Source: Parvularculaceae bacterium
GTDB taxonomy: Bacteria; Pseudomonadota; Alphaproteobacteria; Caulobacterales; Parvularculaceae
Reading direction: 5' to 3'
Assembly (NCBI GenBank): GCA_013389125.1
Contig: JACADX010000320.1
Coordinates: forward strand, 1 to 7,340
Length of the DNA: 7,340 bases
Translations under genes and position numbers: made by a program
Shown: piece after piece, positions 1 to 5,693 of the stretch
Position numbering within the stretch: position 1 is the first letter of the stretch
Layout of the letters: each line of letters begins with the position of its first letter
Notes under the pieces: generated by a model
What the model saw: the letters and a program-made list of their open reading frames with translations, nothing else
The model's database searches: none
What the model was told of the DNA's origin: nothing

Positions 1-267
1 AAGCTCGACGTGACGACGATCATCCTGAACAACGCGAGCTACGCGATTCTCAATATCGAACTTGCGCGCGTCGGCGCCGGCAATCCGGGGCCGAAGGCGC
101 TGTCGCTCCTCGACCTTTCAAACCCGATGATCGACTGGGTCGAGCTTTCGCGCGGCCTCGGCGTGCCGGCGGTTCGCGCGAGGACCGCGGAAGACTTCCG
201 CGCCGCGCTGAAAGGAGCGCTGGCGATCAGGGGGCCGCGCCTCGTCGAAGCGGATTTGAGGGCCTAG
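1..267 (+). CDS. ThDP-dependent enzyme, acetolactate synthase large-subunit family (C-terminal part, 5' end outside window)
   Basis: The reading frame is open from base 1 and ends at TAG (265-267), giving the last 88 residues of a larger protein. The segment TTIILNNASYAILNIE carries the NN pair that closes the thiamine-diphosphate/Mg binding motif (GDG...NN) in the C-terminal domain of acetolactate synthase-like enzymes. The ending, with a D/E..ELSRGLGVPAVRA stretch and GPRLVEADL, also fits that domain. The family condenses or decarboxylates 2-oxo acids. Acetolactate synthase would start valine and isoleucine synthesis, but IlvX-like and benzoylformate decarboxylase-like members share these motifs, and the distinguishing N-terminal and middle domains are missing here. 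I therefore give no symbol. The GTG at base 10 is an internal valine codon, not a start. The gene converges on the ilvD/leuB remnants to its right, which belong to the same branched-chain pathway. Confidence 0.8.
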   Translation, partial: KLDVTTIILNNASYAILNIELARVGAGNPGPKALSLLDLSNPMIDWVELSRGLGVPAVRARTAEDFRAALKGALAIRGPRLVEADLRA

Positions 268-311
268 AGCTTCGCGCCATGATCATGATTCGGAATCGCG
301 GCGCTCGCTCT
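266..311 (+). terminator. stem-loop directly after the ThDP-enzyme stop codon
   Basis: An imperfect hairpin begins on the stop codon. AGAGC (266-270) pairs with GCTCT (307-311) and GCGCC (274-278) pairs with GGCGC (300-304). A small nested GATT/AATC stem (287-290 with 294-297) lies inside. No run of T follows, so it is not a textbook intrinsic terminator. Its position suggests a 3' end structure that stabilises or terminates the + strand transcript, perhaps with Rho. Confidence 0.35.
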
Positions 312-325
312 AATCCTTGATTATC

Positions 326-369
326 GCGGCGTTTACGCGCTGAACCGCGCACACTTCAGCGCACGCCGC
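326..369. terminator. hairpin, copy 1 of the tandem repeat
   Basis: GCGGCGT (326-332) pairs with ACGCCGC (363-369) and GCGCTGAA (337-344) pairs with TTCAGCGC (355-362). That is 15 base pairs with a 4-base bulge (TTAC) on one side and a 10-base loop. It lies between two converging genes, and neither strand has a T-run after the stem. A bidirectional 3' end structure is the likely role, by inference from position. Confidence 0.45.
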
Positions 370-386
370 TCTCGTATTTGATCGTC

Positions 387-430
387 GCGGCGTTTACGCG
401 CTGAACCGCGCACACTTCAGCGCACGCCGC
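387..430 (-). terminator. hairpin, copy 2 of the tandem repeat, overlapping the leuB stop codon
   Basis: This is the same 15-bp bulged stem as in copy 1, shifted by 61 bases. Read on the minus strand, the first arm contains the last codons of leuB and its TGA (419-417), so translation ends inside the stem. There is no T-run after it. It could act as a Rho-assisted terminator or as a barrier to 3' exonucleases for leuB transcripts. Confidence 0.45.
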
Positions 431-1235
431 TCCAGCGCGGCACCGCGGCGGCGACGCGCGTCGCAAACGCGCTGCACGAATCGCGCCCGCCAATATCGGC
501 CGTGCCATAGCCGGCGGCGATCGTTTCCTCGACGGCGCGTTCGATCGCGCGCGCGGCGCCTTCCTCATTCAGGCTGAAGCGCATCAACATCGCGCCCGAC
601 AAGATCGCGCCGGTCGGATTGGCTTTGTCCTCGCCCGCGATGTCCGGCGCCGAACCGTGGATCGGTTCAAAGAGTCCGCGCGTTCCCTCGCCGAGCGAGG
701 CCGACGGCGCAAGGCCGATCGAACCCGCGATGACCGAGGCTTCGTCGGAGAGAATATCGCCGAAGAGATTCTCGGTCAGTACGACGTCGAACGCCGAAGG
801 ACTCTGGATAATCTTCATCGCCATCGCGTCGACGAGGACATGCTCGAGTTCGACGTCGCGATATTCCGTTTCGCGGAGCGCGACGACGGCGGCGCGCCAA
901 AGGCGCGACGTCGCCAGTACGTTCGCCTTGTCGACGGAGGCGACCTTGCCGCGCCGCGCGCGCGCCGCTTCGAAGGCGACGCGCGCGACGCGCACGACTT
1001 CCTCGCGCGTATAAACGCATGCGTCGCTTGCGCGCTCCGTCCCTTCACGCTTTTCGCCGAAATAAAGTCCGCCGGTCAGTTCACGGATGATGAGAATGTC
1101 GGCGCCCTGCGCGCGACCCGGCGTCAGGGGCGACAGTTTCTCCATGCCGGGCATGACGCGGATCGGGCGTAGATTGGCGTAAACGCCGAGATGCGTTCGG
1201 AGCGCGAGGAGCCCGGTCTCCGGGCGCGTCTTCAA
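417..1235 (-). pseudogene. leuB: 3-isopropylmalate dehydrogenase, N-terminally truncated
   Basis: Intact LeuB (about 360 residues) oxidises and decarboxylates 3-isopropylmalate with NAD+ in leucine synthesis. The 272 codons here cover only the part from the RPETGLLALR motif onward. Numbering from the TTG at 1235, the substrate and metal residues are all present: R13, R23, R51 (RELTGG), Y58, K103 (VDKAN), D136 (VDAMAM), D160 and D164 (NLFGDILSDEA), followed by GSIGLAPSASLG (171-182) and HGSAPDIAG (193-201). Their spacing matches Thermus LeuB with an offset near 81, so about 80 N-terminal residues with the GDGIGPE loop are missing. Upstream, the sequence becomes ilvD in another frame, and the leuB frame meets TGA at 1253-1251. 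GGAGG stands nine bases before the TTG, so a truncated product could be made, but probably not an active one. The frame has no internal disruption, which implies recent truncation. Confidence 0.85.
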
Positions 1236-1500
1236 GCGCGTGAGCCTCCATCAGGCGCCGGCCGAACAGACGCACGCCGCCCGCCGCATATAGATCGCGC
1301 GCGAGATATTTGCCGCCCGGCTTCAAATCCGCGATGACCGGCGTCTCGCGCGAGAGGGCGTCAAAGAGATCGATCGAGAACGGAACGCCCGCTTCCGCCG
1401 CGATCGCCGCGAGGTGCAGCACCGCGTTCGTCGATCCGCCGCTGGCGACGACCGCGGTCGCGGCGTTCCTGAGCGATGTCGGCGTGATATGGCGCCGCGC
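1234..1500 (-). pseudogene. ilvD: dihydroxy-acid dehydratase, internal fragment
   Basis: Read on the minus strand from 1500, this frame encodes about 89 residues that look like the middle of IlvD. ITPTSLRNAATAVVASGGS is followed by STNAVLHLAAIAAEAG, then by VIADLKPGGKYLARDLY and AGGV. GGSTNA and IADLKPGGKY are hallmark motifs of the IlvD/Edd family. IlvD (about 560-570 residues) makes 2-oxo acids from dihydroxy acids in valine and isoleucine synthesis. Everything before ITP and after about RRLMEAHAL is absent: the upstream iron-sulfur cysteines, the C-terminal domain and any start codon. Similarity stops where leuB begins, in a frame shifted by one. The piece lies 77 bases after hom on the same strand, so it may be transcribed by read-through from the met operon. 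I am confident of the family, less so of the exact left edge (about 1490-1500). Confidence 0.8.
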
Positions 1501-1577
1501 GTTCGATCCCTTGAGCGGCGCGCGGCGGCGAGCGCATCTTGCGCCGTGGTGAGCGGCCGTTCCGACCTTGCTTCCCG

Positions 1578-2852
1578 TTACGCCGAAACCGCAATCGCCG
1601 CCACGGGCGCATCGACCGCGCGCGACGCCGGCGGGCGTTTGCGCCTGATCGAACCAAGATCGCCGAGAATGCTCTCAACGGTCGGGTTGCGCCCGGCGCC
1701 CTTGCCCCGGCATTCAAACATGCGGCCGTCCCCAAGGGCGATCCTCAGCGCGTTCGCCTCAAAGCGCGCATCCGCGAACAAAGGATCGCGGTCGCGCCGC
1801 TCAAAGCCGACGGAGGCGCGGAACGCGCCGTCCGCGGCTCGCTCCAGGCGAGCGATCTGTTTCCAGCAACCGCCCTCCGACGTCATGCGCGCGGCGCTTT
1901 CCGCATCAAGCGCCTCGACCCTGATCGCATCGGGCGCGATCTCCTCGCCGAAAGCCGCAAAGGAGAGAATTGAGATTTTCGCTCTGGCGTCGGCGCCCGT
2001 CAGATCGGCCGACGGATCGGGTTCGGCGAAACCTGCGGCCTGAGCCGCCTTGACCGCTTCTTCGAAGGCCTCGCCCTTTTCGAGCGACGTCAGGATGAAG
2101 TTGACCGTGCCGTTAACGACCGCTTCAAGCGAGCGGACAGCGCCCGAGCGACGCGCGCGGGCGGCGGTCTCGACAAAGGGCGCGCCGCCGCCGACGGCGG
2201 CAGAAAAGCAAAATGCCGCGCCCGCTCTCTCCGCACGCGCGGCAAGCTCGACGATCCGGCCGGCGATCGCTTGCTTGTTCGCCGTCACGACGCTGACGCC
2301 GCGATCGAGCGCGGCGACAATCAGCGCGCGTCCGGCATGCCCGTCCGGAAGCGCGTCGATGACGACGTCCGGCCGGGTCGCAAAAAACGCAGTAAGATCG
2401 TTGGTCAGCTGATCGACAGCGAGCGCCGGACGCTCTTTGAAAGGCTCGCGAACGAGCGCCCCGCAGAGCAGGTAGTCCGAATTCTCGCCGGCGAGCCTCA
2501 GCGCCGCGCCTTCGCCGATGCGTCCCAGCCCTGCGACCGCGACGCGCAGCTTGCGGCCGCGCAGCGGCGGCGGCGTTACGACATTTGCGCCCTTGAGTCT
2601 GACATGATCGGCGAAAACGACATCTGCGCCGCGCGCCGTCTCTTCCGTCGCCCGTTCCGCGACGCTGACGGCGAGTCCGACCTCGGCGCAAGCCGTCGCG
2701 AGCGCCGGGGCGCGCCTTGCAACGACCACGATCCGGCCTTCGCGCGCATGGCCGTAGATCTCCGTCACAAGCGCAGTGATGACAGAACGATCGCTTAGCT
2801 CAGCGCCGTCAATGTCAAGAATGACGATAGCGTCGCCGTCGCCGGCGTCCAT
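1578..2852 (-). CDS. hom: homoserine dehydrogenase with an N-terminal extension
   Basis: It reduces aspartate 4-semialdehyde to homoserine with NAD(P)H in the cytoplasm, the branch-point step toward methionine and threonine. The 424 residues contain a Rossmann motif GLGRIG (108-113), VTANKQAIA (189-197, catalytic-type K193), GGGAP (221-225), NGTVNFILT (247-255) and EPDPSADLTGADARAK (277-292). In the last, E277, D283, D288 and K292 align with the yeast active-site residues E208, D214, D219 and K223. The GKGAGRNPTVESILGDL segment (383-399) ends the catalytic domain. No ACT domain follows, so allosteric threonine control through one is unlikely. Residues 1-100 are an extra domain of unknown role (see findings). 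I chose the ATG at 2852 because AGGAAG lies seven bases before it and it follows the metB stop by 28 bases. In-frame ATGs at 2891, 2900 and 2984 would overlap metB and lack a good ribosome-binding site. Confidence 0.9.
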   Translation of the reverse strand: MDAGDGDAIVILDIDGAELSDRSVITALVTEIYGHAREGRIVVVARRAPALATACAEVGLAVSVAERATEETARGADVVFADHVRLKGANVVTPPPLRGRKLRVAVAGLGRIGEGAALRLAGENSDYLLCGALVREPFKERPALAVDQLTNDLTAFFATRPDVVIDALPDGHAGRALIVAALDRGVSVVTANKQAIAGRIVELAARAERAGAAFCFSAAVGGGAPFVETAARARRSGAVRSLEAVVNGTVNFILTSLEKGEAFEEAVKAAQAAGFAEPDPSADLTGADARAKISILSFAAFGEEIAPDAIRVEALDAESAARMTSEGGCWKQIARLERAADGAFRASVGFERRDRDPLFADARFEANALRIALGDGRMFECRGKGAGRNPTVESILGDLGSIRRKRPPASRAVDAPVAAIAVSA

Positions 2853-2880
2853 TGCGGCGCTTCCTGATGCCGGTCCAAGA

Positions 2881-4092
2881 TCAACACGCATGGGCTTCAT
2901 CCCATTTTCGGAGGCAGGCGACCCTGCCGGGAGACGGCGCGGCGACGGAATCGAGCGCGGCGAAAATGTCTCGAATGAGATCATGCGGATGCTCGAGGCC
3001 GATCGAGAATCGAACGAGGCGATCCGAAATTCCGGCGAGGCGCCTTGCTTCCGGCGTCATCGCCGCATGGGTCATCGTCGCCGGCGTGCAAACGAGGCTT
3101 TCAAAGCCGCCGAGCGACTCGGCGATCGTGAAGATCTCAAGCGCGCGGAGAACGCCGAGCGCATCGACGCCGTCCGCGAATTCAACGCTCAGCATCGCGC
3201 CAAAGCCGCTCTGCTGCCGGCGCGCAAGTTCATGGCCGGGGTGAGACGCAAGCCCCGGATAATAAACTTTCGCGACGCGGTCGTCGGCGGAGAGCGCGCG
3301 TGCGACCGCGCCCGCCGTCTCCTGCTGGCGCTCGATGCGCGGGAACAAGGTTCGAAGCCCCCTCAAGGTCATGTAAGAATCGAACGGCGCGCCCGTGACG
3401 CCCCGGCAGTTCGCCCACCAGGCGAGTTCGTCGCCGAGCGATCTGTCGCGAATGAGGACGGCGCCGCCGACGACGTCGCTGTGGCCGTTGATGTACTTCG
3501 TCGTCGAATGAACGACGACATCGCATCCGAGCGACAACGGCTGCTGCAGCGCCGGCGACAGGAAGGTGTTGTCGGCGACGACGACGGCCCCCGCCGCCCT
3601 CGCCGCCGCCGCGGCCGCTGCAATGTCGGTGATTCGAAGGAGCGGGTTGCTCGGCGTTTCGATGAAGACAAGCTTCGGCCTTTTCGCGAGCGCTCTCGCG
3701 AGCGCGGACGCATCCGTCTGATTGACGAATTCGACCCTGAAATCGCCGCGCCTTGCGTGCGCCGACAGAAGCCGGAACGTCCCGCCGTAGCAATCATGCG
3801 GCGCGATGACGAGATCGCCCGGCGAGACGAGGTTGAGCGGCAGATCGACCGCCGCCATGCCGGAAGCGGTGACGATTCCGACGCTTGCGCCTTCAAGATC
3901 GGCGAGCGCCCGTCCGAGTTCGCTGCGGGTCGGATTTCCCGACCGTGAATAGTCGAAGGCGGGCTTTTCTTCCGGATCCCGCCAGCCAAAGGTCGACGCG
4001 AGATGAAGCGGCGGCGAAACGCCGCGATGGGAGGGATCGGTCGCGACCCCGGCGCGGGCAACAAGGGTTTCGGGACGGAGATCGCGTGTCAT
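2881..4092 (-). CDS. metB: cystathionine gamma-synthase (Cys/Met metabolism PLP enzyme)
   Basis: It replaces the acyl group of O-acylhomoserine with cysteine to give cystathionine, using pyridoxal phosphate. At 403 residues it is close to E. coli MetB (386) with a short C-terminal tail. Visible landmarks are YSRSGNPT (48-55, cofactor phosphate contacts from the neighbouring subunit), ASGMAA (76-81), ETPSNPLL (145-152), ADNTF (173-177, D174 to the pyridine nitrogen) and HSTTKYINGHSD (195-206, Schiff-base K199). The stretch ELAWWAN..GVTG.PFDSY (222-240) and TIAESLGG (322-329) resemble E. coli MetB more than MetZ or MetY. Direct sulfhydrylation (MetZ) cannot be excluded from sequence alone. Its ATG overlaps the metX stop by four bases (ATGA, 4092-4089) with GAGGAAG just upstream, which suggests translational coupling. 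It is the second gene of the SAM-riboswitch operon. Confidence 0.9.
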   Translation of the reverse strand: MTRDLRPETLVARAGVATDPSHRGVSPPLHLASTFGWRDPEEKPAFDYSRSGNPTRSELGRALADLEGASVGIVTASGMAAVDLPLNLVSPGDLVIAPHDCYGGTFRLLSAHARRGDFRVEFVNQTDASALARALAKRPKLVFIETPSNPLLRITDIAAAAAAARAAGAVVVADNTFLSPALQQPLSLGCDVVVHSTTKYINGHSDVVGGAVLIRDRSLGDELAWWANCRGVTGAPFDSYMTLRGLRTLFPRIERQQETAGAVARALSADDRVAKVYYPGLASHPGHELARRQQSGFGAMLSVEFADGVDALGVLRALEIFTIAESLGGFESLVCTPATMTHAAMTPEARRLAGISDRLVRFSIGLEHPHDLIRDIFAALDSVAAPSPGRVACLRKWDEAHAC

Positions 4093-5081
4093 GGCTGCGC
4101 TTCCTCGATGAAGGATTTGATGACGGGTCCGATCGTCGCCGTTTCCTTCAGGAAGGCGTCGTGCCCATAGAGCGAATTGAATGCGACATAGGCGCCGCGC
4201 TCTACTTGCCTTGAAAGGCGTTCGATGTCTTCCGGCGGCACGAGACGATCGCTCAGCGAAGCGAGAAACAGCGCCGGCGCCTTTACCTTCCGTGGATCGA
4301 TTGCGTGACGATCGATGGAATCAGAGAGCGTCACATAGCGCTCCGCCGACATGCGGAAAGCGCCCCCGCGCGAAATGAGATACCGGCACACGTCATAGGG
4401 GTCTCCCGCCGCGGCGCCAGACTCATGGGCGAAACGCGCGGCGAATTCCTCGGGCGTGCGGTAGGCGATCATCGCCAGCTGACGCGCGAGGCTGACGCCC
4501 TCTTCCGCTGCGCCGACACGCCGCGCGAACGCGACGATCCGACGCTGCACGCCGCGAAGAGCGGTGGCCGCTGGCTGCGGCCGATCCGCGGCGGAGAGGA
4601 CGCAAAGCCGCTCGAGACGATGAGGAAAGGCTTCGGCGAACGCGAGCGCGACCATTCCCCCGTAGGAAGCGCCGACGAAGGCATGGAGCTTTGCGACCTT
4701 GATCGCATCAAGGGCGCGGGCGAGCGCGCGCGCCTGGTCCCCTGTCGAAATCGTTCGCGCGGCTTCGCCGACATTCGGCAGGAAGTCGAAGCCGATGACG
4801 CAGAAATCATTAAGATCGACTGCGCCGCCGCCATTCACGATCGCCCGCCACCAGCCCTTCTCGCGGCCATGATCGGCGACGGCGCGTCCTGCCGATATGC
4901 CGCCCGCGACGAGGACCTTCGGCAGCGCGCGGTCGCCGTAAATGCGCAGGACGATTTCAGGACGCGAGAGGCGGTCCCCGGACTCCAGGGCGAAGTCGGC
5001 CGGCAGCAAAACGCCGACGTCGCACCCCGCATCCACGGCGTCGTCGCGTTCCTCCGTCAGCAGTCTTGAAACGGCGGTCAT
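4089..5081 (-). CDS. metX: homoserine O-acyltransferase (MetX, alpha/beta hydrolase fold)
   Basis: It activates homoserine by transferring an acetyl or succinyl group from its CoA ester to the hydroxyl, the first committed step to methionine. The 330-residue product shows the nucleophile elbow GASYGG (137-142, S139), an acidic residue in SLSDRLVP (D278) and the catalytic histidine in YGHDAF (H307), a complete triad in the usual order. It is shorter than classical MetX (about 370-380), lacking some N-terminal length. Similar short proteins are annotated as either acetyl- or succinyltransferases, so acyl donor specificity is open. I chose the ATG at 5081 because AGAGG lies seven bases upstream. 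The frame stays open to 5207, but that extension lies inside the riboswitch leader and reads as low-complexity basic residues. It is the first gene of metX-metB-hom. Confidence 0.88.
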   Translation of the reverse strand: MTAVSRLLTEERDDAVDAGCDVGVLLPADFALESGDRLSRPEIVLRIYGDRALPKVLVAGGISAGRAVADHGREKGWWRAIVNGGGAVDLNDFCVIGFDFLPNVGEAARTISTGDQARALARALDAIKVAKLHAFVGASYGGMVALAFAEAFPHRLERLCVLSAADRPQPAATALRGVQRRIVAFARRVGAAEEGVSLARQLAMIAYRTPEEFAARFAHESGAAAGDPYDVCRYLISRGGAFRMSAERYVTLSDSIDRHAIDPRKVKAPALFLASLSDRLVPPEDIERLSRQVERGAYVAFNSLYGHDAFLKETATIGPVIKSFIEEAQP

Positions 5082-5086
5082 AAGGC

Positions 5087-5133
5087 GGCCTCTGCATCCT
5101 CGTCGTCGGCGCAACAAGAAATTCGCAGAGACC
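5087..5133 (-). promoter_or_regulatory. metX ribosome-binding site and its potential anti-Shine-Dalgarno
   Basis: On the minus strand, TGCAGAGGCC (5096-5087) contains the metX ribosome-binding site. It can form ten consecutive pairs, two of them G-U, with GGTCTCTGCG (5133-5124), enclosing a 27-base loop. The TCTCT part of the masking strand can also pair with AGAGA in the 3' side of riboswitch helix P1 (about 5174-5170). This is the arrangement expected of a translational switch: ligand holds P1 together, which frees the masking strand to cover the ribosome-binding site. The pairings are read directly; the mechanism is inferred. Confidence 0.5.
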
Positions 5134-5136
5134 CAA

Positions 5137-5165
5137 TCGGACGCGGCGGAGCCGCATGCGTCCGA
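5137..5165 (-). terminator. strong hairpin right after the SAM riboswitch (possible expression platform)
   Basis: On the minus strand TCGGACGC (5165-5158) pairs perfectly with GCGTCCGA (5144-5137), with a short GC-rich apex. It begins on the base after helix P1 ends. The downstream sequence (TTGGGTCTCT, then AATTTCTTGTT) is T-rich but has no uninterrupted run, so intrinsic termination would be weak or imperfect. It may be a transcriptional platform or a spacer helix in a translational one. Confidence 0.45.
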
Positions 5166-5284
5166 CTCATCTCTCGAAACGGAAACCCGTCTCGAAGGAA
5201 TTGGCACCTTTCCAGATGACCGGGTGAGTCGCCTGGCGGTTGCCCCAGCGTCTAAGGGCCTGTCCCTCAGCTGGTCTTGATGAG
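5166..5284 (-). promoter_or_regulatory. SAM-I (S-box) riboswitch controlling metX-metB-hom
   Basis: The minus strand shows the S-box consensus in order: TCAAGA, GAGGGACAGGCCC (5268-5256), GGGGCAACC, then GGTGCCAATTCC (5208-5197). All four helices of the junction can be drawn. P1 is CTCATC (5284-5279) with GATGAG (5171-5166). P2 is CCAGC with GCTGG. P3 is ACC/GGT with an inner CCAG/CTGG. P4 is TTCGAGACGG with CCGTTTCGAG, ten pairs including two G-U. The GGCC loop is placed for the usual pseudoknot. The element binds S-adenosylmethionine and lowers expression of downstream methionine genes, which fits the genes here exactly. SAM-II is the class more often met in alphaproteobacteria, but its short pseudoknot consensus is not what is seen. 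Confidence 0.93.
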
Positions 5285-5295
5285 CGTTGGCGGCG

Positions 5296-5323
5296 AAACT
5301 AGCCGCAAAAATTTCGCCGTCAA
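5296..5323 (-). promoter_or_regulatory. candidate sigma-70-type promoter of the metX operon
   Basis: On the minus strand TTGACG (5323-5318) lies 16 bases before TAGTTT (5301-5296). Transcription would start about 5289, a few bases before riboswitch helix P1, which is where an S-box transcript should begin. The -35 is close to consensus and the -10 is weak. An 8-bp inverted repeat, CGGCGAAA (5291-5298) and TTTCGCCG (5312-5319), spans the promoter and could be an operator. Confidence 0.5.
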
Positions 5324-5327
5324 CAGG

Positions 5328-5352
5328 AAAAACGCGCCGGGCCCGCGGCGCG
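5328..5352 (-). terminator. intrinsic terminator on the minus strand upstream of the metX promoter
   Basis: Read on the minus strand, CGCGCCG (5352-5346) pairs perfectly with CGGCGCG (5339-5333) across a 6-base loop, and five T residues (5332-5328) follow at once. This is the best match to a Rho-independent terminator in the window. It ends a few bases before the metX -35 box. No convincing minus-strand gene lies upstream of it within the window, so it either insulates the met promoter from antisense transcription across the gltD leader or ends an unrecognised small transcript. Confidence 0.65.
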
Positions 5353-5450
5353 GCATTTGATCCGCAGGCGAACTAAAGAGCCGGGCGGACGGCGCGCGTG
5401 TCCGCGTTTCGCGACCCCGAAAGGGCCCGGAGCGGCGCTAAGTTCCAGTT

Positions 5451-5478
5451 TTGCAACGCAAATTTTCTTGGCCATAAT
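5451..5478 (+). promoter_or_regulatory. candidate sigma-70-type promoter of gltD-gltB
   Basis: TTGCAA (5451-5456) and CATAAT (5473-5478) are 16 bases apart in the AT-rich part of the intergenic region, matching four and five of six consensus bases. Transcription would begin near 5485, leaving a leader of about 210 bases. A second weaker pair, TTGGCA (5531-5536) and GAAAAT (5555-5560), would give a shorter leader. Confidence 0.4.
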
Positions 5479-5693
5479 CATCCACCAATCCGCCGAGTTG
5501 CGCCTGATTTTAGGTGACCTGCACAAAAAATTGGCATATTCTGCTATTTCCAGCGAAAATTCTTCGCTTACGCAGCATAAAATCGCTTGCCGGCCGGCGT
5601 TCGCGGCCGTTAGCGTTTCGAGGCGATTCGCCGCTTCAGCGCGCGAGAGGCGGCGCTGCGGCGGCGGAGGGGCGGCTGGGACAAAGGGACGGC

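Larger units (their letters stand above)
317..432. repeat. tandem duplication, 55-bp unit, 61-bp period
   Basis: Bases 317-371 and 378-432 are the same 55-bp sequence with only two differences (the sixth and seventh bases, TA in copy 1 and CG in copy 2), separated by 6 bp. Copy 2 contains the last four sense codons and TGA of leuB, so copy 1 is a duplicated leuB 3' end plus its downstream flank. Each copy holds the same long hairpin. The near identity suggests a fairly recent duplication or ongoing homogenisation. Whether the unit recurs elsewhere in the genome, like a REP element, cannot be seen from here. Confidence 0.9.
5285..5693. other. divergent intergenic control region between metX and gltD
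   Basis: About 400 bases hold no convincing protein gene. Going right, they contain the metX promoter with its inverted repeat, the minus-strand terminator, and a GC-rich structured block (CCGGGC at 5381-5386 pairing with GCCCGG at 5425-5430, enclosing a CGGAC/GTCCG stem). An AT-rich stretch of about 5440-5580 follows, where + strand promoter elements fall. A six-pair hairpin AGCGAA/TTCGCT (5552-5568) and a GC-rich gltD leader to 5693 complete it. The drop in GC content at 5440-5580 contrasts with its surroundings, as expected for a promoter region. Confidence 0.6.

Noticed and set aside
417..1500. A complete leuB whose N-terminus is merely frameshifted
   Set aside because: No frame upstream shows the LeuB start (GDGIGPE-type loop). 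The sequence there is recognisably IlvD instead.
2776..3948. Long + strand open frame (390 codons) opposite metB and hom
   Set aside because: It is antisense to two well-supported enzymes. Its product is a low-complexity run of Arg, Asp, Glu and Ala with no recognisable motif, a typical by-product of GC-rich coding sequence.
4305..5069. + strand open frame (254 codons) opposite metX
   Set aside because: It is the antisense shadow of metX, which shows a full catalytic triad. The product is rich in Arg, Asp and Ala with no motif or convincing start.
5082..5207. Upstream extension of the metX reading frame
   Set aside because: It would place coding sequence across the expression platform and part of the riboswitch, and the extra residues do not resemble a MetX N-terminus. 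The ATG at 5081 has the ribosome-binding site.
5166..5284. SAM-II riboswitch, the usual alphaproteobacterial class upstream of methionine genes
   Set aside because: The element is about 119 bases with a four-helix junction and S-box core sequences. SAM-II is a much shorter pseudoknot with a different consensus.
5531..5546. Sigma-54-like promoter before gltD (TTGGCA...TGCT)
   Set aside because: The GG and GC elements are eight bases apart, not the ten required.
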